Shown: piece after piece, positions 45,752-55,979 of the stretch
How positions within the stretch are numbered: the first letter of the stretch is position 1
Layout: every line of letters begins with the position of its first letter
Assembly: GCA_015178975.1 (NCBI GenBank)
Contig: WHVD01000030.1
Span: forward strand, 558,001 to 622,000
DNA: 64,000 nt
Direction: 5' to 3'
Source of the DNA: Hysterangium stoloniferum
Taxonomy: Eukaryota > Basidiomycota > Agaricomycetes > Hysterangiales > Hysterangiaceae
The notes under the pieces: model-generated
The model's database searches: none
Told to the model about the DNA's origin: nothing
The model's input: the letters and a program-made list of their open reading frames with translations, nothing else
Translations under genes and position numbers: made by a program

Positions 45752-46336
45752 TGTTAAGTGCCGTGTCGGGAACTTATTCCGGAACTATCGGGAAGTCACT
45801 GGAAAGTCGGGAACAACTAGATAGGGTCAGGACGTCGGCTTCAGCTTATGTGCTGCGCCTCTACGCAAACGCTCAATGTCCTTAATTTCGGAGGTGAGAC
45901 TTGTGATGGGAGTTACGGATATTCAGAGTTCCGAAGAGTTCCGAATATCGAGCGTACAGAAAGACGGGAGAAGGAATAAGAAACTAAGTCGATATCAGAT
46001 CTAAGGTAAAGTACAAATTCGCGGAAACTAATATAAGTCTGCTCGTTATTGTACTACAAACTAAGACCATAATAAGACGGAAACAGAAGTGTTCTTAAAA
46101 CGGAAATACAATAAGACATATTAGGAAGGCAATATTCCGTAACAGGAATATAACAAACAAATGAGTGAATACTTGTCAACGGACAAATTACCAAATGCGG
46201 AACAAGGGAAGAATGCGGATGATACGGTAACTATGATGTTCCGTAGTCGGAGGTCAAAGTCGGAAGTCGGGGATCGGAAGTCGGGAGTGGGAGACCGGAA
46301 GTCGGATATTGAAACATCCGGGAACAGGTCGTAACA
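45752..46336 (-). repeat. Solo LTR, B2 family, with TSD GTATT
   Basis: 585 bp on the minus strand (plus strand TGTTAAGTGCCGTG...GGTCGTAACA). GTATT flanks both ends (45747-45751 and 46337-46341). It matches the B2 LTR at 57904-58466, includes the self-primer (45992-46002) and the box (45837-45855) and retains many CpG dinucleotides, so it is recent. Confidence 0.95.
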
Positions 46337-46405
46337 GTATTGGGGGTTCCATGAAATTGTGAGATTGCATTGGGGAGCCACTTCCAACAGATGCTTCTAA
46401 AGGAG

Positions 46406-46722
46406 TGTTCGAGGTAATCTACAAGCCTGGTGATCACAGTGTGAGAACTCTCTACACTGGGGAGTGTAGCCACTAAGAGTAGAGCGGTGTAGGTATTAAA
46501 CTGGTGATATTGCTAGGCTTCTAGATGAGGATCCTACTCCTCAGCTAGACTAACTATATACTACATACATGGTCTGTGCACTGGTCTGTGCATGATGGCG
46601 TGCTACGGATCTAGTGAACACTAACCTAAATATACAATGTCACATGTTATGAACCGGTCGGATCTATACAGTCACAAGACGAGATATGAGATTAGACTAA
46701 GCGTGTATCTCATATTCTAACA
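46406..46722 (-). repeat. Gag-only element, left LTR (3' LTR)
   Basis: 317 bp, nearly identical to 47343-47658, differing mainly by C/T and G/A changes such as CGTGTATC versus TGCATATC. It begins TGTTCGAGG and ends ATTCTAACA on the plus strand. Confidence 0.92.
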
Positions 46723-46748
46723 CCATCCCTTAATTGAATATCTCGTCA

Positions 46749-47303
46749 TTATTTCTTTGGTTTAGATTTTGATGAGGTGGTGGTAGCCGCTTGTGCTGAA
46801 GTGGATGGACCTTTCTTCTTGGCACGTGAGCGGTCTCTTCTTGACTGCACTTGATGCCATCATAACTCAGCAGCATCTGCCGTGAAGGCAGCATACTGAG
46901 GGGTGAGGGGCGGCAAGGGATAAGGTGGGGCAATGAGAGAGCTGTAATTGGGAAGGGGAGTAACATGTGTCCTCTTCTTATTGTTACCAGCTATCCGTCA
47001 TCTCACTGCCTGGGGATTTTTGGACCTACAGGCTGAAGCTTGGTGTCCTTTGGCAGAGCACTTCATACACTTGATGGGTACAGAGGCCAACTTGGATTGT
47101 GTGATGTTAGCCATCGCAATCTGTACAGACTGCACGAGTGAAGCCTGTACCCAACCAACAATTGCTGAGGTCATGTTTATGATGAAGGTTCAGATCAACG
47201 TTATGGCTTGGTTCAATCTGGTATGCGACGTCGAGGGTGGTGCCTGTTTCAGCAATGTATATATCTTATTACACCATTCAATCTGGGATTTGGGATTGGC
47301 CAT
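46749..47303 (-). pseudogene. Gag-like protein with CCHC knuckle, three TGA stops
   Basis: Minus-strand frame from ATG at 47303 (MANPKSQIEWCNKIYTLLKQ) to TAA at 46749, 185 codons, interrupted only by three TGA codons. The text between stops is coherent: ANITQSKLASVPIKCMKCSA with the knuckle CMKCSAKGHQASAC, a proline-rich part (NYSSLIAPPYPLPPLTPQY) and a lysine-rich tail (SSKSKPKK). The layout matches a nucleocapsid-type Gag. Whether the TGAs are decay or are suppressed cannot be told from one copy. It is not closely similar to B1/B2 gag. Confidence 0.75.
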
Positions 47304-47342
47304 TTCTAAGGTCGATGGAGAGTAAGAAGGGTTATCTAGAAG

Positions 47343-47658
47343 TGTTCGAGGTAATCTACAAGCCTGGTGATCACAGTGTGAGAACTCTCTACACTGGGAG
47401 CATAGCCACTAAGAGTAGAGCGGTGTAGGTATTAAACCGGTGATATTGCTAGGCTTCTAGATGAGGATCCTACTCCTCAGCTAGACTAACTATATACTAC
47501 ATACATGGTCTGTGCACTGATCTGTGCATGATGGTGTGCTACAGATCTAGTGAATACTAAACTAAATATACAGTATCACATGTTATGAACCAGTCGGATC
47601 TATACAGTCACAAGACAAGATATGAGATTAGACTAAGTGCATATCTCATATTCTAACA
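47343..47658 (-). repeat. Gag-only element, right LTR (5' LTR)
   Basis: 316 bp, partner of 46406-46722. The segment just inside it on the minus strand (CTTCTAGATAACCC) is where a primer-binding site would lie; I do not recognise the tRNA, and no self-complement was found. Confidence 0.92.
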
Positions 47659-47663
47659 AGGAG

Positions 47664-49026
47664 TAGTCACAAGTATGGAGGTACTGGACTGATGGGTGTT
47701 CAGTGAAAACTCTAAATGTAGTTCACATACATGGGGGTACTGAACTGAGAAAGTGTCCAAAAGAACCTAAAGATGGGTGGCTAGTGGAGCCTCTGCACCC
47801 TAGCTGAGCTAAGAGAAGGAAATTAATCATTGGGAGGCTGGACTATATGATAACCCAATACCCAACAATTAACAGATCATAAATGGGTGGGTTAGTCATG
47901 TCCAAGGACAACTGAAAATCAAAAACCAACTTTGTCAGAAATGACCTAAAGAGTTTCCTTATGGAATGGGTGACTGAAAAAGGTTTTTTTAGGGGTGATA
48001 ACATTGTTGACAATGTTATTCAAGTGTTATGGTAGTTTTTTGGGATCTAAAAGAGTGGATGCATTGTGAAAAGGGTTGGTCATTATTGTACAAGGGAATC
48101 CAACATGATCCTCGACCAGTATGGGAGCCTGAGGATTACTTATGCTGTTTTTTTGCTGAGTTGCTGGTGTTGGCATATCTGAGGGTTTTTCAGCCTTTGC
48201 AGCACAAGCTTTGGTGGTTCAGTGGGGATCTGACATACTGTCAATCAGTAGTATAGGAGGATATCTGAAAACTATCAAGTATACCAAATTCTAATATACT
48301 CTGAAGATCATTTAAACATCTGGGATGTGTTTCAAACAAAATTTTGTCTTTAAAACTTTGGGAATGTTTAAAACTTATTTGTATATTATGAAACAAGTCA
48401 TCTTTCAGGACCTGAATAGATTATGAAAGAGTTTAGTAGTTTGAAACATCAAAACTTTTAAAAAAGCATATCCTTTTAAATGGTCCATTTCATGCACATG
48501 TATCTCATTGATATCTCTAAATACATATGTATTACATTGGAATGGGTCTGTCAATATGAACAGATTTCTACTTGGTTCAACATACCTAGAATATATAGGT
48601 GGTTTCACTTAATCAAGAAAGTCATAGGATGAAAAATCTCCATTTACATCTTGTATATTTTACTGAAAAATAACTACAGTTTAGCTTTTAAAAAATAAAT
48701 TAACAACAAAAGTATTAGCAAGTATTTACATAACTTGGAAAACCATATATGTACATTAGGTTCTATTAATTGACTCTGAATTGTTTAGGATGTAATATGG
48801 AGAATTGTTTCTTATGGTTGGTGGTTAATAATATAATAGTCTCAGAGGATATATCACTATTTAAAGATGGAGTTTTGTAGAAATTTAAATTTTGCCAGTA
48901 AACATCTGATATTATAGTAATTACAGACAACTCCATAGAGAGTAATCCTTCTGATAGCTTCTTGTCATACATCAGAAGGGTCCATTGTTAGAAGATAACA
49001 GTTCATGAGCTTGAGTTTGAAAATAC
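47664..49026. other. Strongly decayed gypsy-like DNA
   Basis: At 47850-47960 the minus strand still resembles the B-family protease segment (the equivalent of VLGYNWLTRYNPLIDWVLG, readable only through frame changes). Further right the DNA is AT-rich, with minus-strand frames (48405-48608 and 48766-48972) that I cannot assign. No intact gene. Confidence 0.45.
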
Positions 49027-49739
49027 TGTTAAGATTTAAGCTGAAAAGGGGAAGGAGGTGTTAGGAGGGCTGATGATACAAAATGAGCTAATTGGAGGGC
49101 TGACACTAGAGATTGTACTAGTTGGGAGGTCTGACTCTATAAACATAGTGGAGCTTGGCTTCAACTTATGTGTTGCACCCTCATACAAACTGTTAGGGTG
49201 CTCCAGTATTTCAAACAGAGTAGATAGTATGATAAGAATAAAGAACAACACTAGCTCAATTGACCAGTGGGCCAAAATACTAAGAGTTGTGAGGTCAGAG
49301 TTCACAGCTTGCCAAAAATGTCTTCAAGGGTATCAAGAAGGGAGGAAAGAGGTTTGAGAACTAGTAGAGGGTAATCTAAGTCAATTTTTGAACTGAATAA
49401 TTGTGGCATATACAGTAGGCAACAAAACCCTTACAATGTTTTGTACTTTTTGAAAGACATGGCTATTCCTCCAGAAATAAATTCTGTAAAGTGCCGAAAA
49501 TATTATGTAATATACTTCAACATCATACCTTCCAGAAATGCACAGCCACAAGGCACCACATCCTTATTTGGTAAGTCCACATCACACACAAACCAATAGC
49601 TCATTGTAAGGGTTTTGTTGCATACATTTTTACAAAGTTCAAAATGGGTCTTAGTCACATGACTTTGTTTATAAAGTTCAACAAAGTCATGTGACCACTC
49701 TTCCTCAATGTATATAAGATGAAAGCAACCAGTTGGAAT

Positions 49740-49924
49740 TGTTAAGTTTTCAGTGGTGCTGTTCTTAACTTTCTGTTTGTCTGAGTAGGTGACAGTTAAC
49801 TCATTGTAAACGGATGAGTACTACTATACATGACTCATCCTTATATAGCCTAGTACCCACTTACTAATACCCCTGTATAGTTTGAGTCCTTGCCACTCAT
49901 TTACTTAATTCCCAAAAGTTAACA
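49740..49924. repeat. TRIM-like element, left LTR
   Basis: 185 bp; differs from the right copy by single changes and lacks about 10 bp present in the right copy (AGACCATAT.. near 51535). Contains TTATATAGCCTAGTA. Confidence 0.92.
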
Positions 49925-51507
49925 CACTCCCTTGAGCAAAAGGGACTCACAGTAACCATAGCACTCCCTGAAGCCTAAGTTCCCTGGCTTTGCCTGCCTG
50001 AACTTCTTGAGATGACTGCAACAACCTTCAAATTGCTCTCAAATGCACTCCTCGAACCCCAAATACTTCCATACAATTGTCCATCACTTCAACTCCCACT
50101 CCCAATCCAATCACAAATCCTATCCCAGATATTACAGGCAATATTGGCAAGTGGCGATGTTCAACAGTGATCCAGGACAAACCTGCTGAATAGTAAAATC
50201 ACGATTCGGCTCTTCCAATGGGTGTGCAATGATAAACGTGGATCGTAAGGCTTGTCACTATGTGAATGTAGGCATTAATAGTGTCATAGTGCAAAGGCAA
50301 TGTGTGATAAGTAATAAACGATGTGCGACATTGACAGTTGGTTTCTTGATACATGGCAATATATGGCAGTTATGTGCCAGCCTTGAACCATCGTGGATGT
50401 GGACAGTCCCTGACCATTGCAACTTGAGCCCTAGTGCTTGCAATACTCCAATACACTCCCTCAAGTATAGAGGCTCGGAAATATATCATGCAGCATTGAG
50501 GTGCAAATGATCTGAAATGTGTGTGAGTTTGTGCACTGGTGAGAAAGTCGGTCACCAGTTGTCGTCATCCTGTGATGTGCCTCAAAGTAAGATTCTTGAT
50601 TTTCTTCTTCTAATTCATCACCCCATCATCAACATTCCCTTGCCCATCCAGCTAATCACCCAGGTCAGCATTCCCTCCAGTAGGGCTCTTCCATCCCTCT
50701 GGCTCACAATGAGACTGCAGTCAGCCGCTACCTCAGTCATCCACTGGGTGTTCCTGCACACCATACTTTCACATCCATCTCTATCGCAACTGTCATCAAT
50801 TGCAATATTGGCAGTAGTTGTGATTGCCTGGAAGTGCCTGCGGGTCTTTGTACATCAAGTCGTCTTGATTCAAGGTCTCGCATGTTCGCAGTTCAGCTGT
50901 GGTTAATGGGAGCCACCTGTGATGCATGTGACATAGACAGTGGTTCCTGGCTGTTGTGTACATGGCAGTCCCTGCATGTTGTGCTGTGAGTCCTAATGCT
51001 CATTATCCCTCACTATCCCAAATCTACTGCACTCCCTTGAGCATGAGGGGCTTGCAGTGACCATTCCCACTCCCTCAAATGAAGAATACATACTGTCCAA
51101 CTCTCCCCACAATCTGATCTTCCTTACAGCAATCCATCCTGATGCATGGTAGCTCTCCAAGACAAAACAGTCATAGCGTTCCCTCTGGTAAAGACACCTT
51201 GTCTTTCCAGCTCACAATTGACCAGTTAGGTTGCCATCCTCAGGCTCAGCAGCTCTAGGATCTTTGGCACCTCAGTCAGCCAGATCACCGCAGTGTAAAT
51301 TGGAAGTTTATTCAAGATCCAGGATATTGCAAAAGGCCTCATATGGTGTGTGAGAATGATGATAAGAATGAGTGGTGGTACATATGTGAAGAGTGAAGTC
51401 TATGCAAAGAATGACAGTGCGTGGAATGGCGATTTGTAGTGATGAGATCAAAGGTGGTCTGTACAGCACCTAGCTTTGGTTAATGGTAGCTAACCATGAT
51501 CCGTTTA

Positions 51508-51702
51508 TGTTAAGTTTTCGGTGGTGCTGTTCTTAGACCATATAACTTTCCATTTGTCTGAGTAGGTGACAGTTAACTCGTTGTAAACAGATGAGTACTA
51601 CTATACATGACTCATCCTTATATAGCCTAGTAACCCACTTACTAATACCCCTGTATGGTTTGAGTCCTTGCCACTCATTTACCGAATTCCCAAAAGTTAA
51701 CA
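51508..51702. repeat. TRIM-like element, right LTR
   Basis: 195 bp, partner of 49740-49924. An open frame starting inside it (51591) runs into the transposase gene downstream, which would add 46 residues if translated, but the natural start is at 51729. Confidence 0.92.
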
Positions 51703-51728
51703 GGAATCCCACAATCACCCTACTCACA

Positions 51729-52745
51729 ATGAAAAGGCTCTCCTCCAGCCAAATCCAACATGTTCTTACTCTACTTGACTCTGGCATTTCTGGAGCTCAA
51801 ATATGTTACCAAACTCATCTCAGCAGTGCCACCATCAGTTGTATTCGCTCTGAGCATCACCCTGACCTCCCCAAATGCTCTGGTGGCCATCCTACAAAGC
51901 TTACCACAGCCAATATTGCCTATGTTAGAAGAATAATTTGCATGGGGAAGGTTGATAATCCCACACAGGCAACCAAGAAACTTATAGACATCATCAACAC
52001 TCCTATTACTTCACAAACAGTGTGTCGCCACCTCAAAACCATAGGCATGAGGGCTGTGGTAAAGAGAAAAAGGCCACTTCTCAAACCTCATCATCAGAAA
52101 TCTCGATTGGAGTTTGCAGAAAGGCATTTGGAATGGACCCTGGAGGACTGGAAGAGGGTCATATGGTCTGATGAGACTAAGATTAATAGGCTGGGATCAG
52201 ATGGAAGGAAATATGTGTGGAAAAATGTGGGTGAGGGGTTAAATGATAGGTTAGTAGAGGGAACAGTCAAGTTTGGAGGAGGAAACCTGATGATGTGGGG
52301 ATGCATGGGCTGGGATGGGGTTGGGTTTGCAACCAAAATTAATGGGAGGATGGATGCTGAGCTTTATGTGGAGATTCTGGATGATGAACTCCAGCAAACC
52401 CTCAAATATTATAACAAAACAGTGGCTGACATTGTGTTTCAACAAGACAATGACCCCAAACACACCAGCAAAAAGGCCCAGAAATGGTTCACTGACCATG
52501 ATGTTACAGTCCTCAAGTGGCCTGCACAATCTCCTGACATGAATCCTATTGAACATCTGTGGAATCATGTCAAAAAGAAGCTGGGGGAGTATGAACAGCC
52601 TGCAAATAGTGTTCATGAAATGTGGGAGAGGGTGCAGAAGGTGTGGGAAGAGATTTCAAAGGAGGAGTGTCAGAAGCTTATTGAGAGTATGCCTAGAAGA
52701 CTTGCAGCAGTGATTAGAGCAAAGGGGGGCCATACTAAATACTAA
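51729..52745 (+). CDS. Tc1/mariner-family transposase, complete frame
   Basis: 338 residues from MKRLSSSQIQHVLTLLDSGI. Residues 1-110 form the paired-type helix-turn-helix that binds the TIRs (GHPTKLTTANIAYVRR inside). KRKRPLLKPHHQKSRLEF links to the catalytic core: IWSDETKINRLGSDGRK with the first Asp, FQQDNDPKHTSKKAQKW with the second, and WPAQSPDMNPIEHLW with the Glu, 34 residues after the second Asp (DD34E). GGGNLMMWGCMGWDGVG is also conserved. It ends RRLAAVIRAKGGHTKY. No stop or frameshift is seen. I chose 51729 because it matches the start of E2 (MKALTPAQ...); the upstream extension comes from an inserted LTR. It cuts and pastes DNA at TA sites in the nucleus. Confidence 0.93.
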   Translation: MKRLSSSQIQHVLTLLDSGISGAQICYQTHLSSATISCIRSEHHPDLPKCSGGHPTKLTTANIAYVRRIICMGKVDNPTQATKKLIDIINTPITSQTVCRHLKTIGMRAVVKRKRPLLKPHHQKSRLEFAERHLEWTLEDWKRVIWSDETKINRLGSDGRKYVWKNVGEGLNDRLVEGTVKFGGGNLMMWGCMGWDGVGFATKINGRMDAELYVEILDDELQQTLKYYNKTVADIVFQQDNDPKHTSKKAQKWFTDHDVTVLKWPAQSPDMNPIEHLWNHVKKKLGEYEQPANSVHEMWERVQKVWEEISKEECQKLIESMPRRLAAVIRAKGGHTKY

Positions 52746-53317
52746 TTTCTTGTAATAATAGTCTCAAAATAGTGTGCAACAAAACCCTTACAATGAGCTA
52801 TTGGTTTGTGTGTGATGTGGACTTACCAAATAAGGACATGGTGCCTTGTGGCTGTGCATTTCTGGAAGGTATGATGTTGAAGTATATTAAATAATATTTT
52901 CAGCAATTTACAGAATTTATTTCTGGAGGAATAGCCATGTCTTTCAAAAAGTGCAAAACATTGCAAGGGTTTTGTTGCCTACTGTATGAAAAGAACTTTA
53001 TACTACATACATCAAGATGGGTGATCAGAAGGTGGATCAAGGAAGTGAAGGGTAAAATGGATCATAAGGAGTTGACGACAAGGTGAGGAGACTAAATGTA
53101 AAATATTACACATACTAAAGGATCTGAGGTAGCATGTGAGATGTATACAGGGGAGAAAATGGAACAGAAAGCTAAAGGGGTAAGACTATAATGAAACAAG
53201 TGTCAGGGGCACTGTGAGTGGTAATACCATGAACAGGGGTTTTGATAGTGAGGTGATGAAGTACATATATTGAGTCCAAAACAGGTTGCAAAGGTCCAAA
53301 ACAATGGGATCCTAACA

Positions 53318-54739
53318 ATAATCTAGGATACATCCCTAAAAGAATTGGCCACTTGAAAATAAATATAGTTGAGGTTTAGCTACTTATGATTGTACCAATG
53401 CCTTTGAGGTTTAGTCAACAGTCACAAAAAAGATAAAAAACTGAGGAGACTGCCACTTCACACTCCTGAATAGTGTCCAATGGCCCATGAGCACTGAGGG
53501 AAAGTCCAGGAGATGACCCTTTCAGATGGAAGAGAAAAAGTTTGGAACATTTTTTTACTGAATGGGGTTTTGATGTTCATGAACAGCACACCAAGTAAGC
53601 ACCAGTTTGCCTGTTTGAAATTACCAGTTGCTGCATGGTGTTGGGAACTATCATTTCAGGATCCTACTTGCAGTATCCACCTTTCTGTAAAGATTTGTTC
53701 CTGGGAACTCCACAGAGTATTTTCTGGATACAATATCAGGTTCTGAACCATCTTCTGGACTAGTGTCAAGATTTGGAATCCACCAGAACCTGACTGTCAT
53801 CCCTAAGTACCCACTGACTCAAATCCCATTCTGATATTATGCCTTTGACTAGACACCTCCTGTTATGACCCAGAACCTGATAGGTTCCACCCTTTGACAG
53901 TTGATATTCTCTACATGTCATTGGTGATTTCCCAACCTGGACTCTGGTCAGACTCCCCACATTTGTTCTAGATACTTCTTTAATCCATGAACCAACCTTC
54001 ACTTGATCATCCTTGTCAACCCTTGTCACTTTCTCTATGCCAATGTTCCAACTTCCCTGGAACCCATGGCTTTCCAAAAATATGTACACTGAATCATTAT
54101 AGTGTTAGGATCAATTTCCAGATATTATTGGATATCTGTGGATATTCCAACTCCTTCCTTTTGTCCTGCATTTGGTAACTGATGGTTGACAGATGTTCAT
54201 TTGTTTAGTTTATTGGTCTCGCCTGGAGATCTCAGCTCCTCAGATATATGTATGTATGCAATATTTGTCTCAATCTGTTTCATAACCTGGTTGTCAGTTA
54301 GTGTATTATGTTTCCATGTGTATGTCCCTGGTTCATCCTTTCCCTGGACTTCAGTCACCCTCACCCCAATCAACTCAAATCCCATTCTGATCTTCTGCCC
54401 TCAACTAGACACCTCCTGTTATGACCCAGAACCTGATGGGTTCTGCCCTTTGACAGTTGATGTTCTCCACATGTCATTGGTTATTTCCTGTGAAGAGTTG
54501 AGTAAATTACCACTCAATGTGCCATAACAGTGTGATGATGGTTTTGACTATTAGAATAGTAATAGCTAGATAGTCTGATAGTCTGATAGTCTGATAATAT
54601 AACATGATAAAAGTAAGATTGACCCTCAAGGTGCAATTGATGAGATGAATAGTAAAAGAGGGGATCAACCTTAAGGTGAGATCCACAAGATCTACATACT
54701 TATAAAACTAAAAAGGGTTTAGAGGGTAATTTCGCTACT
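53318..54739. other. Decayed LTR-like DNA with direct repeat
   Basis: A 115-bp direct repeat (about 53817-53931 and 54371-54486) contains CACCTCCTGTTATGACCCAG and CTTTGACAGTTGAT(A/G)TTCTC. TGTTATGACC resembles an LTR start, but the repeat extends further left, so these are not a simple LTR pair. At 54569-54596 an 8-nt unit TAGTCTGA is repeated three times. No gene. Confidence 0.55.
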
Positions 54740-55252
54740 ATGAGAAAGGAATGGAATAGTTTCAAGAGAGGTATTCTGTTGCATGAAGTCTTGATCTTAG
54801 AGACAAGCTGAATAGTAGCAAGCAGACTTCAACTGTTTCAGTGTGAAGTACATACATGTATAACTTACTGTCGAGATGTAAAGAGCAGTAACACAGTTGT
54901 ATTGAGACAGAACCCCAAACCAATACTTGCATTGTGCAGGTGGTAGTTGTCAGGGTTAAAAAGTGTCTTGCTTGAGTGTGACTACTACAGTTACTGTACA
55001 TATGTCACTGTTGTGATACATGGACCTTTGCACTACTAAATACAAGATATATCTCATATTTAAAGTGAAGGATAAAATAATATAAAAATATAGAAAAAAT
55101 ATAAAATAAAAGCAATACTCAATTCCCCTAGAGTATTGCACCACTCACAGTCCAGTCCAGTGGGAATTCTGGTGAGCTGATAATGGGTGCATATAGGGTG
55201 CAGGTGCGTATAAGTTAGTGCCCAGAGTCCGGCGGGATTTCCGGTCATAACA
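54740..55252 (-). repeat. LTR remnant, family D
   Basis: Right end CCGGTCATAACA reads TGTTATGACCGGAAATCCCGCC on the minus strand, and its first 100 nt match the start of family Y (ACTTATACGCACC, CCATTATCAG). The interior matches the insertion at 20820-21110. The left boundary is not defined. Confidence 0.65.
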
Positions 55253-55357
55253 CACTGTCCCATTGTCAGTCCTGCTCATCAGCATGTAACATGTCTGTCC
55301 ACCAATTTCCCTCGACATCGATTCCAAAATTCTGCTCATGTATACTCATCATTTCAT

Positions 55358-55530
55358 AATCACCTCTGAGTGAAATTTTCATGTGCCAATCTGCACTGTC
55401 ATCTATCACCTATGTGCAAATTTTTAGTGTGCCACTATGCACTGTCTTACTATCACCTTTGAGCGAAATGTTTGTGCCATTAGGTACCATCATCTTACTA
55501 TTGCCTCTGAGCGCAATTTCCACCATCATT
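55358..55530. repeat. Tandem array, about 46-48-bp unit, 3.5 copies
   Basis: Units begin TCACCTCTGAGTGAAATTTT, TCACCTATGTGCAAATTTTT, TCACCTTTGAGCGAAATGTT and TTGCCTCTGAGCGCAATTTC, each followed by a TGCCA..(T)GCACTGTC-like part. Diverged tandem copies beside LTR remnant D. Confidence 0.75.
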
Positions 55531-55551
55531 TTTCTGTCGGCTATATTTTCT

Positions 55552-55920
55552 TGGAACTGCCTGTTCCAAAGTCTACCACAACCACTCCTCAATAGGAACT
55601 AGGTAATTTCTGGGACAAAATTTATGGTAAAATTTATAGAACTTAAACCTGAATTCTTTCAGAACCGCCTGTTCCAAGTTGATCACGACCACCTCTGTCC
55701 GGCCAGTGACGAAACTTACAGCAATATAGCTCAATTTTTTATGGAACTGCTTGTTCCAACTTGACTGTGACCACCTCTGTCTGGCTGGTAATGAAACTTA
55801 CAGCAATATATTGAGCAAAACAAAAAAAAATAACAAATTTTATGGAACTGCTTGTTCCAAGTCCACTGCACCCACCTTTGAGTGGCCATTTTGGTGACAA
55901 AATTTATGGCACAATTTATT
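55552..55920. repeat. Tandem array, about 80-110-bp unit, with dyad GGAACTGCTTGTTCC
   Basis: Four units begin at about 55551, 55663, 55741 and 55841 with (G/A)GAAC(T/C)GC(C/T)TGTTCC, followed by CAAGT..ACC.CC, and in the middle units CTTACAGCAATAT. GGAAC and GTTCC form a short dyad. It may be the untranslated part of a lost element. Confidence 0.75.
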
Positions 55921-55979
55921 GAGTATAGCACTTATATTTCATTTCCTCAACATTCGATCCTTCTGTTTTGACACACATA

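Larger units (their letters stand above)
46406..47658 (-). mobile_element. Short LTR element encoding only a Gag-like protein (TR-GAG-like)
   Basis: Direct LTRs of 317 and 316 bp (46406-46722 and 47343-47658), ends TGTTCGAGG...TTCTAACA, and a perfect 5-bp duplication AGGAG (46401-46405 and 47659-47663). The 620-bp interior has one minus-strand frame with a CCHC knuckle and nothing resembling protease, RT or integrase. A purine-rich AAGGGATGG precedes the left LTR on the minus strand, a plausible polypurine tract, which supports minus orientation. Total 1253 bp. Confidence 0.9.
49740..51702. mobile_element. Non-coding LTR element (TRIM/LARD-like), TSD GGAAT
   Basis: Direct LTRs of 185 bp (49740-49924) and 195 bp (51508-51702), ends TGTTAAGTTTTC...AAAGTTAACA, and duplication GGAAT at 49735-49739 and 51703-51707. 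The 1583-bp interior has no Gag, protease, RT or integrase motif in any frame I read. An imperfect internal repeat with ACTCCC(T)TGAGCA..AGGG occurs near 49927, 50455 and 51030. A purine-rich CAAGGGAGTG abuts the left LTR on the minus strand, so minus orientation is possible. Confidence 0.9.
49413..52984 (+). mobile_element. Tc1-like element E3 with open transposase frame
   Basis: Ends CAGTAGGCAACAAAACCC and GGGTTTTGTTGCCTACTG with TA on both sides (49411-49412, 52985-52986). Arms of about 210 bp (49413-49622 and 52773-52984) each repeat the end motif inward (CATTG.AAGGGTTTTGTTGC), giving two transposase sites per arm. A 1.96-kb LTR element sits in the 5' leader; without it the element is about 1.6 kb, the usual Tc1 size. 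Confidence 0.93.
49027..53317 (-). repeat. LTR, family G, long form, split by Tc1 element E3
   Basis: LTR sequence lies at 49027-49410 and 52987-53317 (plus strand TGTTAAGATT...ATCCTAACA). The right part matches the reverse complement of 30300-30460 (CACTTCCTTGAT, ATGATCCATT). The shared box is at 49157-49175. The 5-bp flanks (AATAC and ATAAT) do not match. A TA target of E3 marks the break. Confidence 0.8.

Noticed and set aside
46948-47325. 125-codon plus-strand frame in the Gag-only element
   Set aside because: It is antisense to the CCHC-containing frame, which has a recognisable motif, a purine tract and an LTR arrangement consistent with minus orientation.
50229-50906. Plus-strand frames of 93 and 129 codons inside the TRIM-like element
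   Set aside because: No motif, low-complexity composition and no retrotransposon domain; the internal imperfect repeats explain the openness.
53817-54486. Pair of LTRs suggested by the 115-bp direct repeat
   Set aside because: The repeat includes sequence upstream of the TGTTATGACC start in both copies and no duplication flanks it, so a plain tandem or dispersed duplication is more likely.
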